Counted from the stretch's first letter, positions 26,201 to 35,746 are shown. The stretch: 64,000 bases of DNA from Acidobacteriota bacterium (GCA_016712445.1 JADJRB010000010.1:62001-126000); one strand, 5' to 3'. A program made the numbers and translations. Notes: generated from the sequence alone by a model not told the origin.

Positions 26201-27520
26201 TCAGTGCGGGCGCAACCCGGCGCGGCGGGCAAACGCGATGTTGACCCGGCTTTCCGGCCTGAGCGCAAGGCGCTCCTGAACCAGTGCCCGGGCAAGCGGG
26301 GCCACCTTGCCCCGGATGGCCGCCTCGGTCAGCGTCCAGTCGATCACGTCGCGCTGGGCATGGCTGCCGCCGAACACGTTGGCAATCTGGCGCGCCGCCA
26401 GCAGCGGCTCGATGGCGCCCGCGAAGTCGCCGCGCTCGAACAGCAGCAGGCCGTCGATCACTGGCGCGCCGGTCTCCCGCATCCAGCGGTTCATTTCGCT
26501 CTGCGTGCTGCCCTGGTGCGCGATCTTCACAAGATCCGTCGCATCGCTGCGCCGGCCGGCGCCGATATAGGCGAGCGCGGCATGCACATCGTTGAAAGGA
26601 TAGCACCGGCCATCTGCGTGCTGCGTCCAGGTGTCGGCCAGCTCGTCCCAACGGTCGCCGACGTCCACACCCAGCAGCTGCAACCGCCAGAGCAAGGAAG
26701 ACGCGTCCACCAGGTTCTGCGCCACCGTGCTCGTCTCGGCGCGGACCTCTTCGTCATAAAGGCTGAGCGCAGCGTCGCCGTCACCCAGTTCCAGATGGCA
26801 GAGCGCCAGATGCCACCAGTTGTGCACTTTCAGGAAGTTGTCCGGCTGCGCCCAGTGCGAGCGCCGCTTGCGCATGAAATCGCGCCCTTCGGCTGCGCGC
26901 CCCTGCATCTCAAGCACATGCGCCACCGCGTGGTGCGCCCAGCTGTCATCCGGATCCCCCTCAAGTGCCTTGAGACCGGCGGTCTCGGCGCGGTGGTAAT
27001 CGCCCATTTCCTCCAGACCGAAGGCCAGCATGCCCAGAAGGTGCGAACGCCCCGGCACGCCGTCCCAGGCCGGCAGTGCCCGCGCAATCCGGTCGCGCAG
27101 GTTGCGCGCGTTGGCGGTGAGGAAATCGGCCTGGTGCCCGGCCAGCAGTCCGATCAGGTCGCAGGGAAAGTTGGCATTGTGCAGGTCGAGCGCCCGGGAG
27201 GCCGCCGTCCACTCCGTAGCCGCCGCGAGTTTGAGCGCGCCGAGGTGGCTCAGCTCGCGCGGCCCCAGCGGCATTTCGGCAATTTCCTCGACCATCCGCC
27301 GCGCTGACGCGGTCGCCTGCGGTTCGGTGGACATGGCGTAGATCCACGCCTTGGCAATCAGGGCCATGGCGAACTCTGGCGCCTCATCGAGGGCCTCGCG
27401 CAGAGGCTCGAGCGGATCGCCGCAAAAACGGGCAAACCGACCCACGGACAGATCAAACAGCTCCGCTGACCGGGGCGTTGCCCCTGTCAGTTCCACGCCT
27501 TGCCGGTCCCGAATCGTCAT
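26201..27520 (-). CDS. TPR38-like tetratricopeptide repeat protein
   Basis: A 439-residue helical repeat protein resembling the TTC38 family. Helix pairs include LGMLAFGLEEMGDYHRAETAGLKALEGDPDDSWAHHAVAHVLEMQGR and HNWWHLALCHLELGDGDAALSLYDE. No signal peptide is present. The start is MTIRDRQGVELTGATPRSAEL at 27520. It precedes a DUF1499 gene by 17 bp. A role as a scaffold is usual for TPR proteins; the partner is unknown. Confidence 0.85.
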   Translation of the reverse strand: MTIRDRQGVELTGATPRSAELFDLSVGRFARFCGDPLEPLREALDEAPEFAMALIAKAWIYAMSTEPQATASARRMVEEIAEMPLGPRELSHLGALKLAAATEWTAASRALDLHNANFPCDLIGLLAGHQADFLTANARNLRDRIARALPAWDGVPGRSHLLGMLAFGLEEMGDYHRAETAGLKALEGDPDDSWAHHAVAHVLEMQGRAAEGRDFMRKRRSHWAQPDNFLKVHNWWHLALCHLELGDGDAALSLYDEEVRAETSTVAQNLVDASSLLWRLQLLGVDVGDRWDELADTWTQHADGRCYPFNDVHAALAYIGAGRRSDATDLVKIAHQGSTQSEMNRWMRETGAPVIDGLLLFERGDFAGAIEPLLAARQIANVFGGSHAQRDVIDWTLTEAAIRGKVAPLARALVQERLALRPESRVNIAFARRAGLRPH

Positions 27521-27606
27521 CGCCTGGCTCCCGCCCGCGCCCCATCCGGCACACTCTGTGGCGGACGCCCCCGAGTCGCAAGCGGAACCGGGCGGGCGGC
27601 CAAACG

Positions 27607-27635
27607 AAAAGGGCCGGACCAAGAAGGTCCGGCCC
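27607..27635 (-). terminator. Intrinsic terminator of the phasin gene
   Basis: A perfect 10-bp stem GGGCCGGACC/GGTCCGGCCC (27611-27620, 27626-27635) with a 5-nt loop. On the minus strand TTTT follows. It stands about 60 bp past the phasin stop. Confidence 0.85.
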
Positions 27636-27695
27636 CTGAACTCTACTTCGCACGCTACTGCCGGACGCCTCCTGGAAGGCTGTCCAACCTCGAGC

Positions 27696-28112
27696 TTACT
27701 TCGCGAAGGAAGCCATATACGGTTTTGCAGCGTTGCGCCATGCGGCAACGCAAAGCTCGGTCTGGGCCGACATCTCGGTGGTGAAGGCCGAGAACATCGA
27801 CTTGGCGAACGCCGATTGCAGCTCGAACATCTCGCGCGGGTCGCGGACATTGGCGAGCGTCTGGGTCAGCTCAACGCCCTGTTCCATGGCCGAAGTCATG
27901 AAGTTGACGTTCCGGTTGCCGAGTTCGCGCAGGACTTCGCCCGAAGCCACGGCGCTGTCGGTCATCGCCTTGACGCCGCCTTCAGCAAAGCCGGTGAACT
28001 TCGAGGCCATTTCAGTGATCTGGTCGACGCCCGCTTCGATCTGCTTGGTCGTTGCGGTGTTCGGACGGGCTTCCGCTTTGGCGCGGGCCGTCGATGCAGT
28101 GGTCTTGGCCAT
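27696..28112 (-). CDS. Phasin family protein
   Basis: A 138-residue phasin (PF09361 type) that coats polyhydroxyalkanoate granules. The N-terminus is disordered and Lys/Ala/Thr-rich. From residue ~25 an amphipathic helix bundle follows (IEAGVDQITEMASKFTGFAEGGVKAMTDSA), with the family block NRNVNFMTSAMEQGVELTQTLANVRDPREMFELQSAF. AGAAGG sits about 8 bp before ATG 28112. It is a single-gene unit with its own terminator. No PHA synthase gene lies in the window. Confidence 0.92.
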   Translation of the reverse strand: MAKTTASTARAKAEARPNTATTKQIEAGVDQITEMASKFTGFAEGGVKAMTDSAVASGEVLRELGNRNVNFMTSAMEQGVELTQTLANVRDPREMFELQSAFAKSMFSAFTTEMSAQTELCVAAWRNAAKPYMASFAK

Positions 28113-28346
28113 TTGGGGAATCCTTCTGTTGTAAGGTGTGTTCTGGATAGCACACTCCCCTCGCAAGTGCAATAAATTTTGTGCGCTGCAACATTAATCA
28201 TTTGGCGTTGGGTTTGCATTCATCTTGCATCAGTTACAAAACTATCAGCGACGGGGCTGCGTTAAGGTGTGGTCAACTGGTTTGACCGAATCTAGGTTCC
28301 ACTCGGGAAGACCGGGGGTTCTGCGTATTTTGGAGGTGGCCGTTTA

Positions 28347-29525
28347 ATGGCGCTGCTCAACCTTTCCCTGTACCGCGCCGCGGCTGCCACCCTGGCGGTT
28401 GCATCGGTTGGCGCGATGGCTGCCCCCTCGGCCCTGGCTGAAAAATATGCCGCGCTGGTCATGGATGCCGATACCAACGAGATCCTGCATTCCCGCAACG
28501 CTGAAGACCTTCGGTATCCCGCGTCGCTGACCAAGGTGATGACGCTTTACCTGCTGTTTGACGCCATCGATTCCGGCGAGGTCAAACTCACCGACAAGAT
28601 GACCGTGTCGCGCAACGCCGCAGCCCAGCCGCCGTCGAACCTCAAGCTGAAGTCCGGCGACAAGATCAAGGTCGAAGACGCGATCTACGCGCTGGTCACC
28701 AAATCGGCCAACGATGTGGCCGTGGTCGTGGCCGAACACCTCGGCGGCACCGAGCGCAAGTTCGCCGTCAAGATGACCGACAAGGCCCGCGACCTCGGCC
28801 TCAAGAACACGACCTTCAAGAACGCGTCCGGCCTGCCGAACACCGAGCAGACCACGACCGCCTACGACCTCGCGCTCCTCGCCGATGCGCTGATGGAGCA
28901 GCACGAGCAGTATTATCACTACTTCCAGAAGGACAAGTTCTCCTGGGGCCGGATGGTCTACAAGAACCACAACGACCTGATCGGCAAGGTCGACGGCGTT
29001 GACGGCATCAAGACTGGCTACACCCGCGCCTCCGGCTTCAACCTGATGACCTCCGCCGAACGCGATGGCCACCGTGTGATCGCGGTGATGCTCGGCGGCG
29101 CAACCGCCAAGTCGCGCAACGAGCATGTCGAAGCCCTCGTCGAAGCCGCCTTCGCCACGCTGGGCGGCCCGGCCGACCCGACCTCGCCCCAGCTGCGCGG
29201 CACGACCGCCACCTTCGCCTCGGTCGAGACCCCGGTGAACCCCAACGCCGCCGCCGAGCCGATGCTCAATGGCAAGCCGCTCAGCGCCTTCACCGCACCG
29301 GCCGTCAACCTGACCCTCGCCGAGAACACCGAAGAAGACCTGCCGGGCGACGCGATCGTCATGGAAGGCGACAGCTCCGAAGACGTGGCCGAAATGCAGC
29401 CCTCGCCGGCCCTGCCCGCGCCCGGCGCCAGCTTCTCGGTCAGCGAGTACGAAGCCCGCCAGGTCGCCAAGCCCGACCCGGCCGCTGAAGTCAGCGAATA
29501 CGTCCGCCGCCAGATCCGCCGCTGA
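28347..29525 (+). CDS. Serine-type D-Ala-D-Ala carboxypeptidase (S11, PBP5/6-like)
   Basis: A 392-residue exported penicillin-binding protein trimming the terminal D-Ala of peptidoglycan stem peptides. The signal peptide is cut near ALAEK (residue ~31). The active-site motifs are S60-L-T-K63, S120-A-N122 and K222-T-G224. The S11 domain ends about residue 270. The remaining 120 residues are Ala/Pro/Glu-rich without a recognisable PBP5 C-terminal domain or amphipathic anchor, ending EYVRRQIRR. GGAGG lies about 9 bp before the ATG. The upstream region has a TTAA-N7-TCAAC element (28262-28277), one base off a CtrA box. Confidence 0.93.
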   Translation: MALLNLSLYRAAAATLAVASVGAMAAPSALAEKYAALVMDADTNEILHSRNAEDLRYPASLTKVMTLYLLFDAIDSGEVKLTDKMTVSRNAAAQPPSNLKLKSGDKIKVEDAIYALVTKSANDVAVVVAEHLGGTERKFAVKMTDKARDLGLKNTTFKNASGLPNTEQTTTAYDLALLADALMEQHEQYYHYFQKDKFSWGRMVYKNHNDLIGKVDGVDGIKTGYTRASGFNLMTSAERDGHRVIAVMLGGATAKSRNEHVEALVEAAFATLGGPADPTSPQLRGTTATFASVETPVNPNAAAEPMLNGKPLSAFTAPAVNLTLAENTEEDLPGDAIVMEGDSSEDVAEMQPSPALPAPGASFSVSEYEARQVAKPDPAAEVSEYVRRQIRR

Positions 29526-29615
29526 GGCGGTGAGCGCACCGGGGGGCTTGCCGAAGCCGCCCGGCTCCCGCACAACGCCGCTCCCTGTCCTGAACCGGCC
29601 CGGAGCAGCCCGCAC

Positions 29616-30581
29616 GTGAGCGCATCCTCAGACCTGAACCTCGCCCGCAGCGTCGTCCGCATCGAACGCGACGCGCTCGACAAGCTTGAAATGTCCCTCG
29701 GCAACAGCCTGGTCGAAGCGGTCGATGTCATCCTGTCGACTGACCGGCACGTCGTCGTCGCCGGCGTAGGCAAGTCCGGACATATCGGACAGAAGATCGC
29801 CGCGAGCCTCGCCTCGACCGGCACGCCCTCTTTCTTCATCCACCCGACCGAAGCCAGCCACGGCGACCTCGGCATGCTGGTGCCGGGCTCGGTCGTCATC
29901 GCCATTTCCTATTCCGGCGAAAGCCGCGAACTCGTCGACCTCCTGCGCTACTGCAAGGCCAACAACATTCCCCTCATCGCGATGACCCGCGCCGCCGATT
30001 CCACGCTCGGCCGTTTCGCCGATGTGCTGCTGGAAATGCCGACGGTTGCCGAAGCCTGCCCCAACGGCCTCGCGCCCACCTCGTCCACCACGATGGCGCT
30101 TGCCCTCGGCGACGCATTGACCATCGTCCTGATGGCGCGGCGCGGCTTCTCGCGCGAGGATTTCGGCTTCCGCCACCCCGGCGGCAAGCTCGGCCGCACC
30201 CTGCAGACGGCCGGCGATTATGTCCGTGAGCGGAAGGATGCGCTTCCGCTGGTCGAAGCCGGCGCCAATTTCGAAGCGCTTGTCTATGCCGTCTCCGAAG
30301 GCCGCAAGGGCTGCGCCGGCGTGGTAGACGACAAGGGCGCGCTCGTCGGCATGGTCACCGACGGCGACCTGCGCCGCGCCATGCTCGCCGGCAAGACCGG
30401 CCTTCCCGCCCGCGACGTGATGACCGTCCGCCCACGCACGATCGACCCGGACGAACGCATGCAGTTCGTCATCAAGGCGCTGAGCGAGAACCGCATCTCG
30501 AACGCCTTCGTCGTCGGCGAGAACGGCGCCCCGCTCGGCCTCATCGACATGAAGGACCTGCTCGCCGAGGGCTACCTCTGA
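29616..30581 (+). CDS. kdsD: Arabinose-5-phosphate isomerase (KpsF/GutQ family)
   Basis: A 321-residue enzyme converting ribulose-5-phosphate to arabinose-5-phosphate, the first step towards KDO. The SIS sugar-isomerase domain (residues ~35-170) carries GVGKSGHIGQKIAASLASTGTP and SYSGESREL. Two CBS domains follow (~205-320, GMVTDGDLRRAML and LGLIDMKDLLAEGYL). The start is GTG at 29616 with GGAG upstream. It follows the carboxypeptidase by 90 bp. kdsA lies 9 kb upstream in the same orientation, so the two KDO steps are near but not in one operon. Confidence 0.94.
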   Translation: MSASSDLNLARSVVRIERDALDKLEMSLGNSLVEAVDVILSTDRHVVVAGVGKSGHIGQKIAASLASTGTPSFFIHPTEASHGDLGMLVPGSVVIAISYSGESRELVDLLRYCKANNIPLIAMTRAADSTLGRFADVLLEMPTVAEACPNGLAPTSSTTMALALGDALTIVLMARRGFSREDFGFRHPGGKLGRTLQTAGDYVRERKDALPLVEAGANFEALVYAVSEGRKGCAGVVDDKGALVGMVTDGDLRRAMLAGKTGLPARDVMTVRPRTIDPDERMQFVIKALSENRISNAFVVGENGAPLGLIDMKDLLAEGYL

Positions 30582-30630
30582 CCCACGCGCCCCCTCGCCC
30601 GAAGGCGAAGGGGCCGGGACCCGCAGGTAT

Positions 30631-31425
30631 CTATTTCACCAGTTCGAACAACACGCTGACGCTCGCCGTCACACCCACTTCGCCGCCCGAAACCGGCGAA
30701 GACGCCTGGTCCATCGCCATTTCCGCGCGGGCATAAGCCATCGGCTGCGGCGCATACTCGTAGCCCTCGTTGATGGTCACGATCCGCGCCACGCGCATGC
30801 CGGCCGCCGAGGCATAGAGCTCCGCCTTCGCCATCGCATCCTTCATCGCCATCGTGCGGGCTTCGTTCTTGATTTCCTTGTCATCCTCGATCGCGAAGTT
30901 GACGCCGGAGAACGTGTTGCCGCCCGATTTCACCAGGCTGTCGATGGTGGCGCCCAGCGAATCCAGGTCGCGCACGCGCGCCGTCACCTGGTTGGTCGCC
31001 ACGTAGCCGGCCAGCTTCTGCACGCCGCGCGAGCTGCCATCCTTCAGCTTCTCCTCGATATAGTCATAGCGCGGATAGAGGCTCAGGCCGGACGTCTGGA
31101 TGTCCCGTTTCGTCAGGCCGGCCTTCTCGAGCGCGGCAAACACGCCGTTCATCGCCTTTGCCTGCGCGGCCATCGCTTCACCCGCGGTCGCGCGCTCCTC
31201 GGTGACACCCGCCGTGATGTAGGCAATGTCAGGCGCGCGCTGGATCTTGGCTTCTGCGTTGATCTGCAGCGTCGTCTCGGGCTGGATCGAATTGTGGTTC
31301 ATCATCTGCGCCATTGCAGGGTTCCCCGTCATGGGCGCTGCCGAAGCAGGCATTGGCATTTGTGCGCAGGCGACAGGCGCCGCGGCGAACATCAGGGCAA
31401 TCAACGAAATTAAGGGACGTTTCAT
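30631..31425 (-). CDS. SIMPL/DUF541 domain periplasmic protein
   Basis: A 264-residue exported protein. The signal peptide is MKRPLISLIALMFAAAPVACAQ; the Cys near its end could be a lipobox (VACA) but the fit is poor. The SIMPL domain begins at ETTLQINAEAKIQRAPDIAYITAGV and contains DIQTSGLSLYPRYDY, as in E. coli YggE. The family is linked to oxidative stress and envelope integrity but has no known reaction. AAGGAGA stands 5 bp before the ATG. It is convergent with kdsD. Confidence 0.9.
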   Translation of the reverse strand: MKRPLISLIALMFAAAPVACAQMPMPASAAPMTGNPAMAQMMNHNSIQPETTLQINAEAKIQRAPDIAYITAGVTEERATAGEAMAAQAKAMNGVFAALEKAGLTKRDIQTSGLSLYPRYDYIEEKLKDGSSRGVQKLAGYVATNQVTARVRDLDSLGATIDSLVKSGGNTFSGVNFAIEDDKEIKNEARTMAMKDAMAKAELYASAAGMRVARIVTINEGYEYAPQPMAYARAEMAMDQASSPVSGGEVGVTASVSVLFELVK

Positions 31426-31524
31426 GGAGGTCTCCTTCGAGGGGTGAGTAACCGGTACGCCTGTCTTCTCTACCGAACAAGGCCGTTGCAAGGCGTCCCT
31501 GCGGCGCCTAAACGACCTGCGCAG

Positions 31525-31601
31525 GGGCCTGTAGCTCAGTTGGTTAGAGCGGACCGCTCATAACGGTTTGGTCGCAGGTTCAAGTCCTGCCGGGCCCACC
31601 A
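31525..31601 (+). tRNA. tRNA with CAT anticodon, probably tRNA-Ile2
   Basis: A 77-nt cloverleaf with encoded CCA. The acceptor GGGCCTG pairs with CGGGCCC and the discriminator is A. The anticodon arm is GACCG, loop CTCATAA, CGGTT. The CTCATAA loop followed by TTGGTCGC matches E. coli tRNA-Ile2 more than elongator or initiator Met tRNA. The wobble C would then be lysidine modified by TilS to read AUA. Elongator tRNA-Met remains possible. Confidence 0.9.
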
Positions 31602-31737
31602 CACCTCCCGCGCCATCGGCAACATCGGGAACGAGCCGGCCCGCCGCCGGTTCCCTGATCGCCGCCGCCCCTTCCCATGGGGCGCCTGTTGCGTGAGGTT
31701 CGGGCGGCACCACACCCATGATTGCGGAGGCCCGCCC

Positions 31738-32988
31738 ATGAAAGCCGATTCACGTCCGCCCCGCTCGCTGGCCGCCATGCGACTTGCCGCCGGCAGCCTG
31801 CTGATCGCCATGAGCGCGCTATATGTCGCCGCCGTGCTGAACACGGGCGCGGCCTGGGGCTATGCCAAGGCCTTCGCCGAGGCTGCCATGGTCGGCGGCC
31901 TCGCCGACTGGTTCGCCGTCACCGCCCTCTTCCGCCGGCCGCTCGGACTGCCGATCCCGCACACGGCGATCATTCCCCGCAGCAAGGCACGCATCGCAAC
32001 CGCGCTCGGGGATTTCGTTGCCGTCAACTTCCTCGCACCAGACGTCGTGCGCGAACGCCTCGGCCAGCAGGACCTCGCCGGCTCCCTCGCCCGCCAGATC
32101 AGCGATCCCCAGACCGCGCGCCGCATCGCAGACGGCCTGTTCGACGCCCTGCCGGGCCTCGTCGACCTGCTCGACGACGACGCCGTGAGCGACTTCCTGC
32201 ACCGGCAGATGTCGGAACTGAGCCGGGGCGGACGCCTGCCCTCGGCCATCGGCTCAGGCCTGCGCCTGCTCACCGATCAGGGTCGCCACCAGCCGGTGCT
32301 GGATGCCGCCCTGTCGGAAGCGTGGCATGCACTGGCGGAAAACGAGCCAGTCATCCGCGCAAGTGTCAGCGCGCGCACCAACTGGTTCCTGCGGCTCGTA
32401 TCGGTCGACGCGAGCACCTCGAATGCCATGATTGGCGCCATCGAAGACTCGCTGCGCGCAATGGCGCATAATCCTGACCATCCGGCCCGCCAGCGGGTGA
32501 CCGCGCTGTTGCAGCGGTTCTCGGACGATCTGCAGAAATCGCCCGCCCTTCAGGCGCAGGTGGAACAGGTTCTCGCCGAGGCGCTCGCCCATCCCGCCAT
32601 CGGAACGTGGCTCGACGCGATCTGGGAAAGCCTGAAATCCGCCGTGCGCGACAGCGCCGCCGACTCCAATTCCGAAGCGCGTCAGGGGCTCGCCGACACG
32701 GTCGCCCACTTCGGCGAATCGCTCAGCACCGATCCGGCGGCGCAGGAGGCCATCAACAGCCGCCTGCGTGTCCTGCTTGCAGAGCTGGCCGGCCGGCATG
32801 GCAGCGACATCGCGCGCCTGATCTCCGACACCATCCAGGGCTGGGACTCGCGCACCGTCGTCGAAAAGCTCGAACAGAATGTCGGCCCGGACCTGCAGTT
32901 CATCCGCATCAACGGCACGCTGATCGGCGGACTCATCGGGCTTACGATCCATCAGCTGACGCTCTGGCTCGCCCCGCACGGCGGGTGA
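31738..32988 (+). CDS. DUF445 family membrane protein (YjiN-like)
   Basis: A 416-residue protein of the DUF445 family. N-terminal TM helices (residues ~15-40) precede the signature AKAFAEAAMVGGLADWFAVTALFRRPLGLPIPHTAIIPRSKARIA. The long middle is amphipathic helix, and a C-terminal hydrophobic segment (FIRINGTLIGGLIGLTIHQLTLWL) ends the chain. The family is widespread with no known function. It lies 136 bp after the tRNA gene. Confidence 0.9.
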   Translation: MKADSRPPRSLAAMRLAAGSLLIAMSALYVAAVLNTGAAWGYAKAFAEAAMVGGLADWFAVTALFRRPLGLPIPHTAIIPRSKARIATALGDFVAVNFLAPDVVRERLGQQDLAGSLARQISDPQTARRIADGLFDALPGLVDLLDDDAVSDFLHRQMSELSRGGRLPSAIGSGLRLLTDQGRHQPVLDAALSEAWHALAENEPVIRASVSARTNWFLRLVSVDASTSNAMIGAIEDSLRAMAHNPDHPARQRVTALLQRFSDDLQKSPALQAQVEQVLAEALAHPAIGTWLDAIWESLKSAVRDSAADSNSEARQGLADTVAHFGESLSTDPAAQEAINSRLRVLLAELAGRHGSDIARLISDTIQGWDSRTVVEKLEQNVGPDLQFIRINGTLIGGLIGLTIHQLTLWLAPHGG

Positions 32989-33129
32989 TCGGAGGCAGGC
33001 GCCGCACGTGATTTTCCACCCCAAGATTACAGTTTGGCAATGAGAATGGGGTTTTCGCCGGTGGCGTTAAGTGGCACTAGTCGGCAACGAAAAAATGCGC
33101 GCCCGAAGATGGTTCAGGAGTAGAGTGCC

Positions 33130-35022
33130 GTGACCCCCAGAGACGCCGCCCGGCGCGCAATGGCGCTCACGCTTTCGTTCGACCTGGCGATGGCCGGTCT
33201 GGCGATGACACTCGCGCATCTGATCATGCTGTTTTCGGATCCGGAGTTGCCGGTCTTTCCCGTCCGCGCCTGGATTCTTGCCAGCTCCACTTTCATGCTC
33301 GCGGCGGCCTGCGGGCTCATCGTGGGCGGCGTGCACCGCCAGGTCTGGCGCCATATCGGCGCGCCGGATGCGATCCGTCTCATTCAGGGCATCGCGCTCG
33401 CGGTCTTCCTTTACTTGCCGGTCATGGTCGCCCTGAATGGCCGCCTGATCGACCCCCTGCCCGTGCTGTTGCTGACCACGGCGATCTGGACTGCGGCGGC
33501 GTTCGCGGGCCGCATGGTCGCCCGCTATCGCACTACCAATGCGCCCTTCGAAATCTTCCAGCGTCTGCCGCGCGACAGCCAGCCGGTGCTGCTGGTCGGC
33601 AATCCGGACAGCTGGGTGCACGTCCTGCGCCGGCTCGAAACATCGCCGACCGGCGCTACGGTGCGCGTCCTCGGCCTGATCGAAGTGGACGACAAGGAAC
33701 CAGGCCGCGCCGTGCGCGGCCTGCCGATCATGGGCAGCCTCGTGAACCTCCACGAGGTGATCGACGTGCTCGCGCTGCGCTATGGCAGCGCGCCCTGGGT
33801 CGCCGTCACCGGTCCGGCCCGCGAACGCGAGACGATGAACCGCATTCTCGAGATCGCCTCCAGCCACGGCGCCAAGATCATGGCGCTCGGCCATGACGAG
33901 ACCGCGCAGACGCTCGAACCCGTTCGCCCCGCCGACCTCCTTGCACGCCCCGAGCGCACGCTGGATCTCGCGCCCGTGCGCGACCTGATCGCGGGCACCA
34001 ACGTGCTGATCACCGGCGGCGGCGGCTCCATCGGCTCCGAACTTGCCCGGCAGGTTGCGCGCCAGTCGCCGGCCTCCCTGTCGATCCTCGATTCCTCCGA
34101 ACTGAACCTCTACCAGATCGACCACGAGCTGCGTGAACGCCACCCCGACCTTCGCCTCGCCTGCCATCTGGGCGATGTGCGCGATGCCGGCCGCGTCGCC
34201 GGCGTCTTCGCCGAAGCGCAGCCCGGCCTCGTCATCCACGCGGCAGCCCTGAAACATGTGCCGCTGATGGAAGAGAACATCTGCGAAGCGATCCTGACGA
34301 ATGTCAGCGGCGCCGTGAATGTCGCTCGCGCCGCCGCCACGTCCGGCGCCCGCCGGTTCGTGTTCATCTCCACCGACAAGGCCGTGCTGCCCGACAACGT
34401 CATGGGCGCCACCAAGCGCCTCGCCGAACTCGCCTCCGAACGCATCATCAACGAAGCCGGCATGTCCGGCGCCATGGTCCGGTTCGGCAACGTGCTCGGC
34501 TCATCCGGTTCGGTTGTGCCGCTGTTCGAACGCCAGATCGCCGCCGGCGGCCCGGTCACGCTCACCGACCCGGAAGCCACGCGCTATTTCATGACCATCG
34601 AGGAAGCGACCGCCCTCGTCCTGCAGGCCGCCGCCCTGCAGCGGGAAGACCGGCGCGCGGAACTCTTCGTGCTCGACATGGGCGAGCCCATCGCCATCCG
34701 CCAGCTCGCCGAAACCATGATCCGCCTGAAGGGCAAGGTGCCCGACGCCGACATCCAGATCCTCACCACCGGCATGCGCCGCGGCGAGAAGATGCACGAG
34801 GCACTGACCTATGCCCACGAGGCGCTGGAGCCGACGCCGGTCGACGGCGTCAACCGCGTCACCAGCGCCGCCGCGGCCAGCGAGCTGCTCGACAAGCAAT
34901 TGACCGTGCTGATCGAGGCTGCCCGCCGGCAGGACGCGTCCGAAGCGCTGCGCCTGCTCGGCGCGCTGGTGCCGGAATACGGCGCCGAACGCGGCCCGGA
35001 CGCGCAGCGCCTCCCGGCCTGA
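33130..35022 (+). CDS. CapD/FlaA1-family nucleotide-sugar 4,6-dehydratase (membrane form)
   Basis: A 630-residue inner-membrane enzyme of the WbpM/PglF/CapD group, likely UDP-GlcNAc 4,6-dehydratase/epimerase for surface polysaccharide or glycan. Four TM helices lie within residues 1-130. A CoA-binding-like domain follows (~145-270). The extended SDR domain (~290-600) has the NAD motif VLITGGGGSIGSELARQV and the block FISTDKAVLPDNVMGATKR, with Met in place of the usual catalytic Tyr, as in this class. The start is GTG with AGGAG 9 bp before. No other glycan gene is adjacent. Confidence 0.92.
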   Translation: MTPRDAARRAMALTLSFDLAMAGLAMTLAHLIMLFSDPELPVFPVRAWILASSTFMLAAACGLIVGGVHRQVWRHIGAPDAIRLIQGIALAVFLYLPVMVALNGRLIDPLPVLLLTTAIWTAAAFAGRMVARYRTTNAPFEIFQRLPRDSQPVLLVGNPDSWVHVLRRLETSPTGATVRVLGLIEVDDKEPGRAVRGLPIMGSLVNLHEVIDVLALRYGSAPWVAVTGPARERETMNRILEIASSHGAKIMALGHDETAQTLEPVRPADLLARPERTLDLAPVRDLIAGTNVLITGGGGSIGSELARQVARQSPASLSILDSSELNLYQIDHELRERHPDLRLACHLGDVRDAGRVAGVFAEAQPGLVIHAAALKHVPLMEENICEAILTNVSGAVNVARAAATSGARRFVFISTDKAVLPDNVMGATKRLAELASERIINEAGMSGAMVRFGNVLGSSGSVVPLFERQIAAGGPVTLTDPEATRYFMTIEEATALVLQAAALQREDRRAELFVLDMGEPIAIRQLAETMIRLKGKVPDADIQILTTGMRRGEKMHEALTYAHEALEPTPVDGVNRVTSAAAASELLDKQLTVLIEAARRQDASEALRLLGALVPEYGAERGPDAQRLPA

Positions 35023-35025
35023 GGC

Positions 35026-35742
35026 TCAGGCCACCACGATCGGCGAAAACGACCCGAAGATCATCCGGCCCATGTCGGCGCCGACCGTCGCCGGATTGTA
35101 TTTCTCCATCCGCGGGTCGCCCATCACGGTCTCCCAGGCTTTCTTCTGCACTTCCGCGTTCGGCCAGTTGATCCATGAAAAGACCACCGTCTCGCCGGGC
35201 TTTTCGAGAATTGCCGTGTGGAACGAGTTCACCTTGCCCTGCGGCACATCATCCGCCCACGCATCAACCACCGACGTTGCGCCGTGCTCGAGGAACAGCT
35301 CCGCCATCTGCTTCGAGGCCGCGATATAATCCGCCCGCTTGTCCGCCGGCACCGGCAGCACCATCCCGTCGATGATGCCGGGCGTCGCCAGCGCATCGCC
35401 CAGCACAACATCAAATCCGCCCACAATCATCCGCATCCCGTCGAAGGGCATCCCACCGTCCATCTTCATGTCGGGGTCTTCCATCATCTTCTTGTTGCCG
35501 GCATCGCGCGTCGCGCGGTCAGGCCAGACGATCCATGAAAAGACCACCGACTCGTCGTCCTTCTTCATCACCGCCGAATTGAAGCAATTGGTCTTGCCCT
35601 TCGGCACCTCGACGCCCCAATTCTCCACGAACCCGATCGCGCCATGCTTCTGGAAAAAAGGCAGCGCATCGGCCGCCATCTTGCGGTAGGCCTCCTTGTT
35701 GGCGTTGGGGACCGGCAGGATAAATCCATCGATATACGGCAT
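35026..35742 (-). CDS. Tandem DUF1428 protein
   Basis: A 238-residue protein made of two DUF1428 domains, where the usual family member is a single domain of about 120 residues. The first copy begins MPYIDGFILPVPNANKEAYRKM and the second, at about residue 120, IIDGMVLPVPADKRADYIAASKQM. Each copy repeats the blocks GA-G-V-W-VPKGK/VPQGKxNxF and VVFSWIxWP. The fold is a dimeric ferredoxin-like alpha/beta barrel, so the fusion may make an intramolecular dimer. It is the last gene of the five-gene GST/VOC operon, 4 bp after the VOC gene. Function is unknown. Confidence 0.88.
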   Translation of the reverse strand: MPYIDGFILPVPNANKEAYRKMAADALPFFQKHGAIGFVENWGVEVPKGKTNCFNSAVMKKDDESVVFSWIVWPDRATRDAGNKKMMEDPDMKMDGGMPFDGMRMIVGGFDVVLGDALATPGIIDGMVLPVPADKRADYIAASKQMAELFLEHGATSVVDAWADDVPQGKVNSFHTAILEKPGETVVFSWINWPNAEVQKKAWETVMGDPRMEKYNPATVGADMGRMIFGSFSPIVVA

Positions 35743-35746
35743 GTCT

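Noticed and set aside
28165..28215. TGC-rich repeats before the phasin gene as a PhaR site
   Set aside because: PhaR sites in other alphaproteobacteria are TGC/GCA-rich, but no clear CTGC-N3/4-GCAG pair is present here.
30588..30615. Hairpin between kdsD and the SIMPL gene as terminator
   Set aside because: The stem is bulged and no T-run follows on either strand.
35015..35032. GGCCTGAG-G-CTCAGGCC palindrome across the convergent stops
   Set aside because: A one-base centre cannot make a stable hairpin loop; probably a chance product of overlapping coding constraints.
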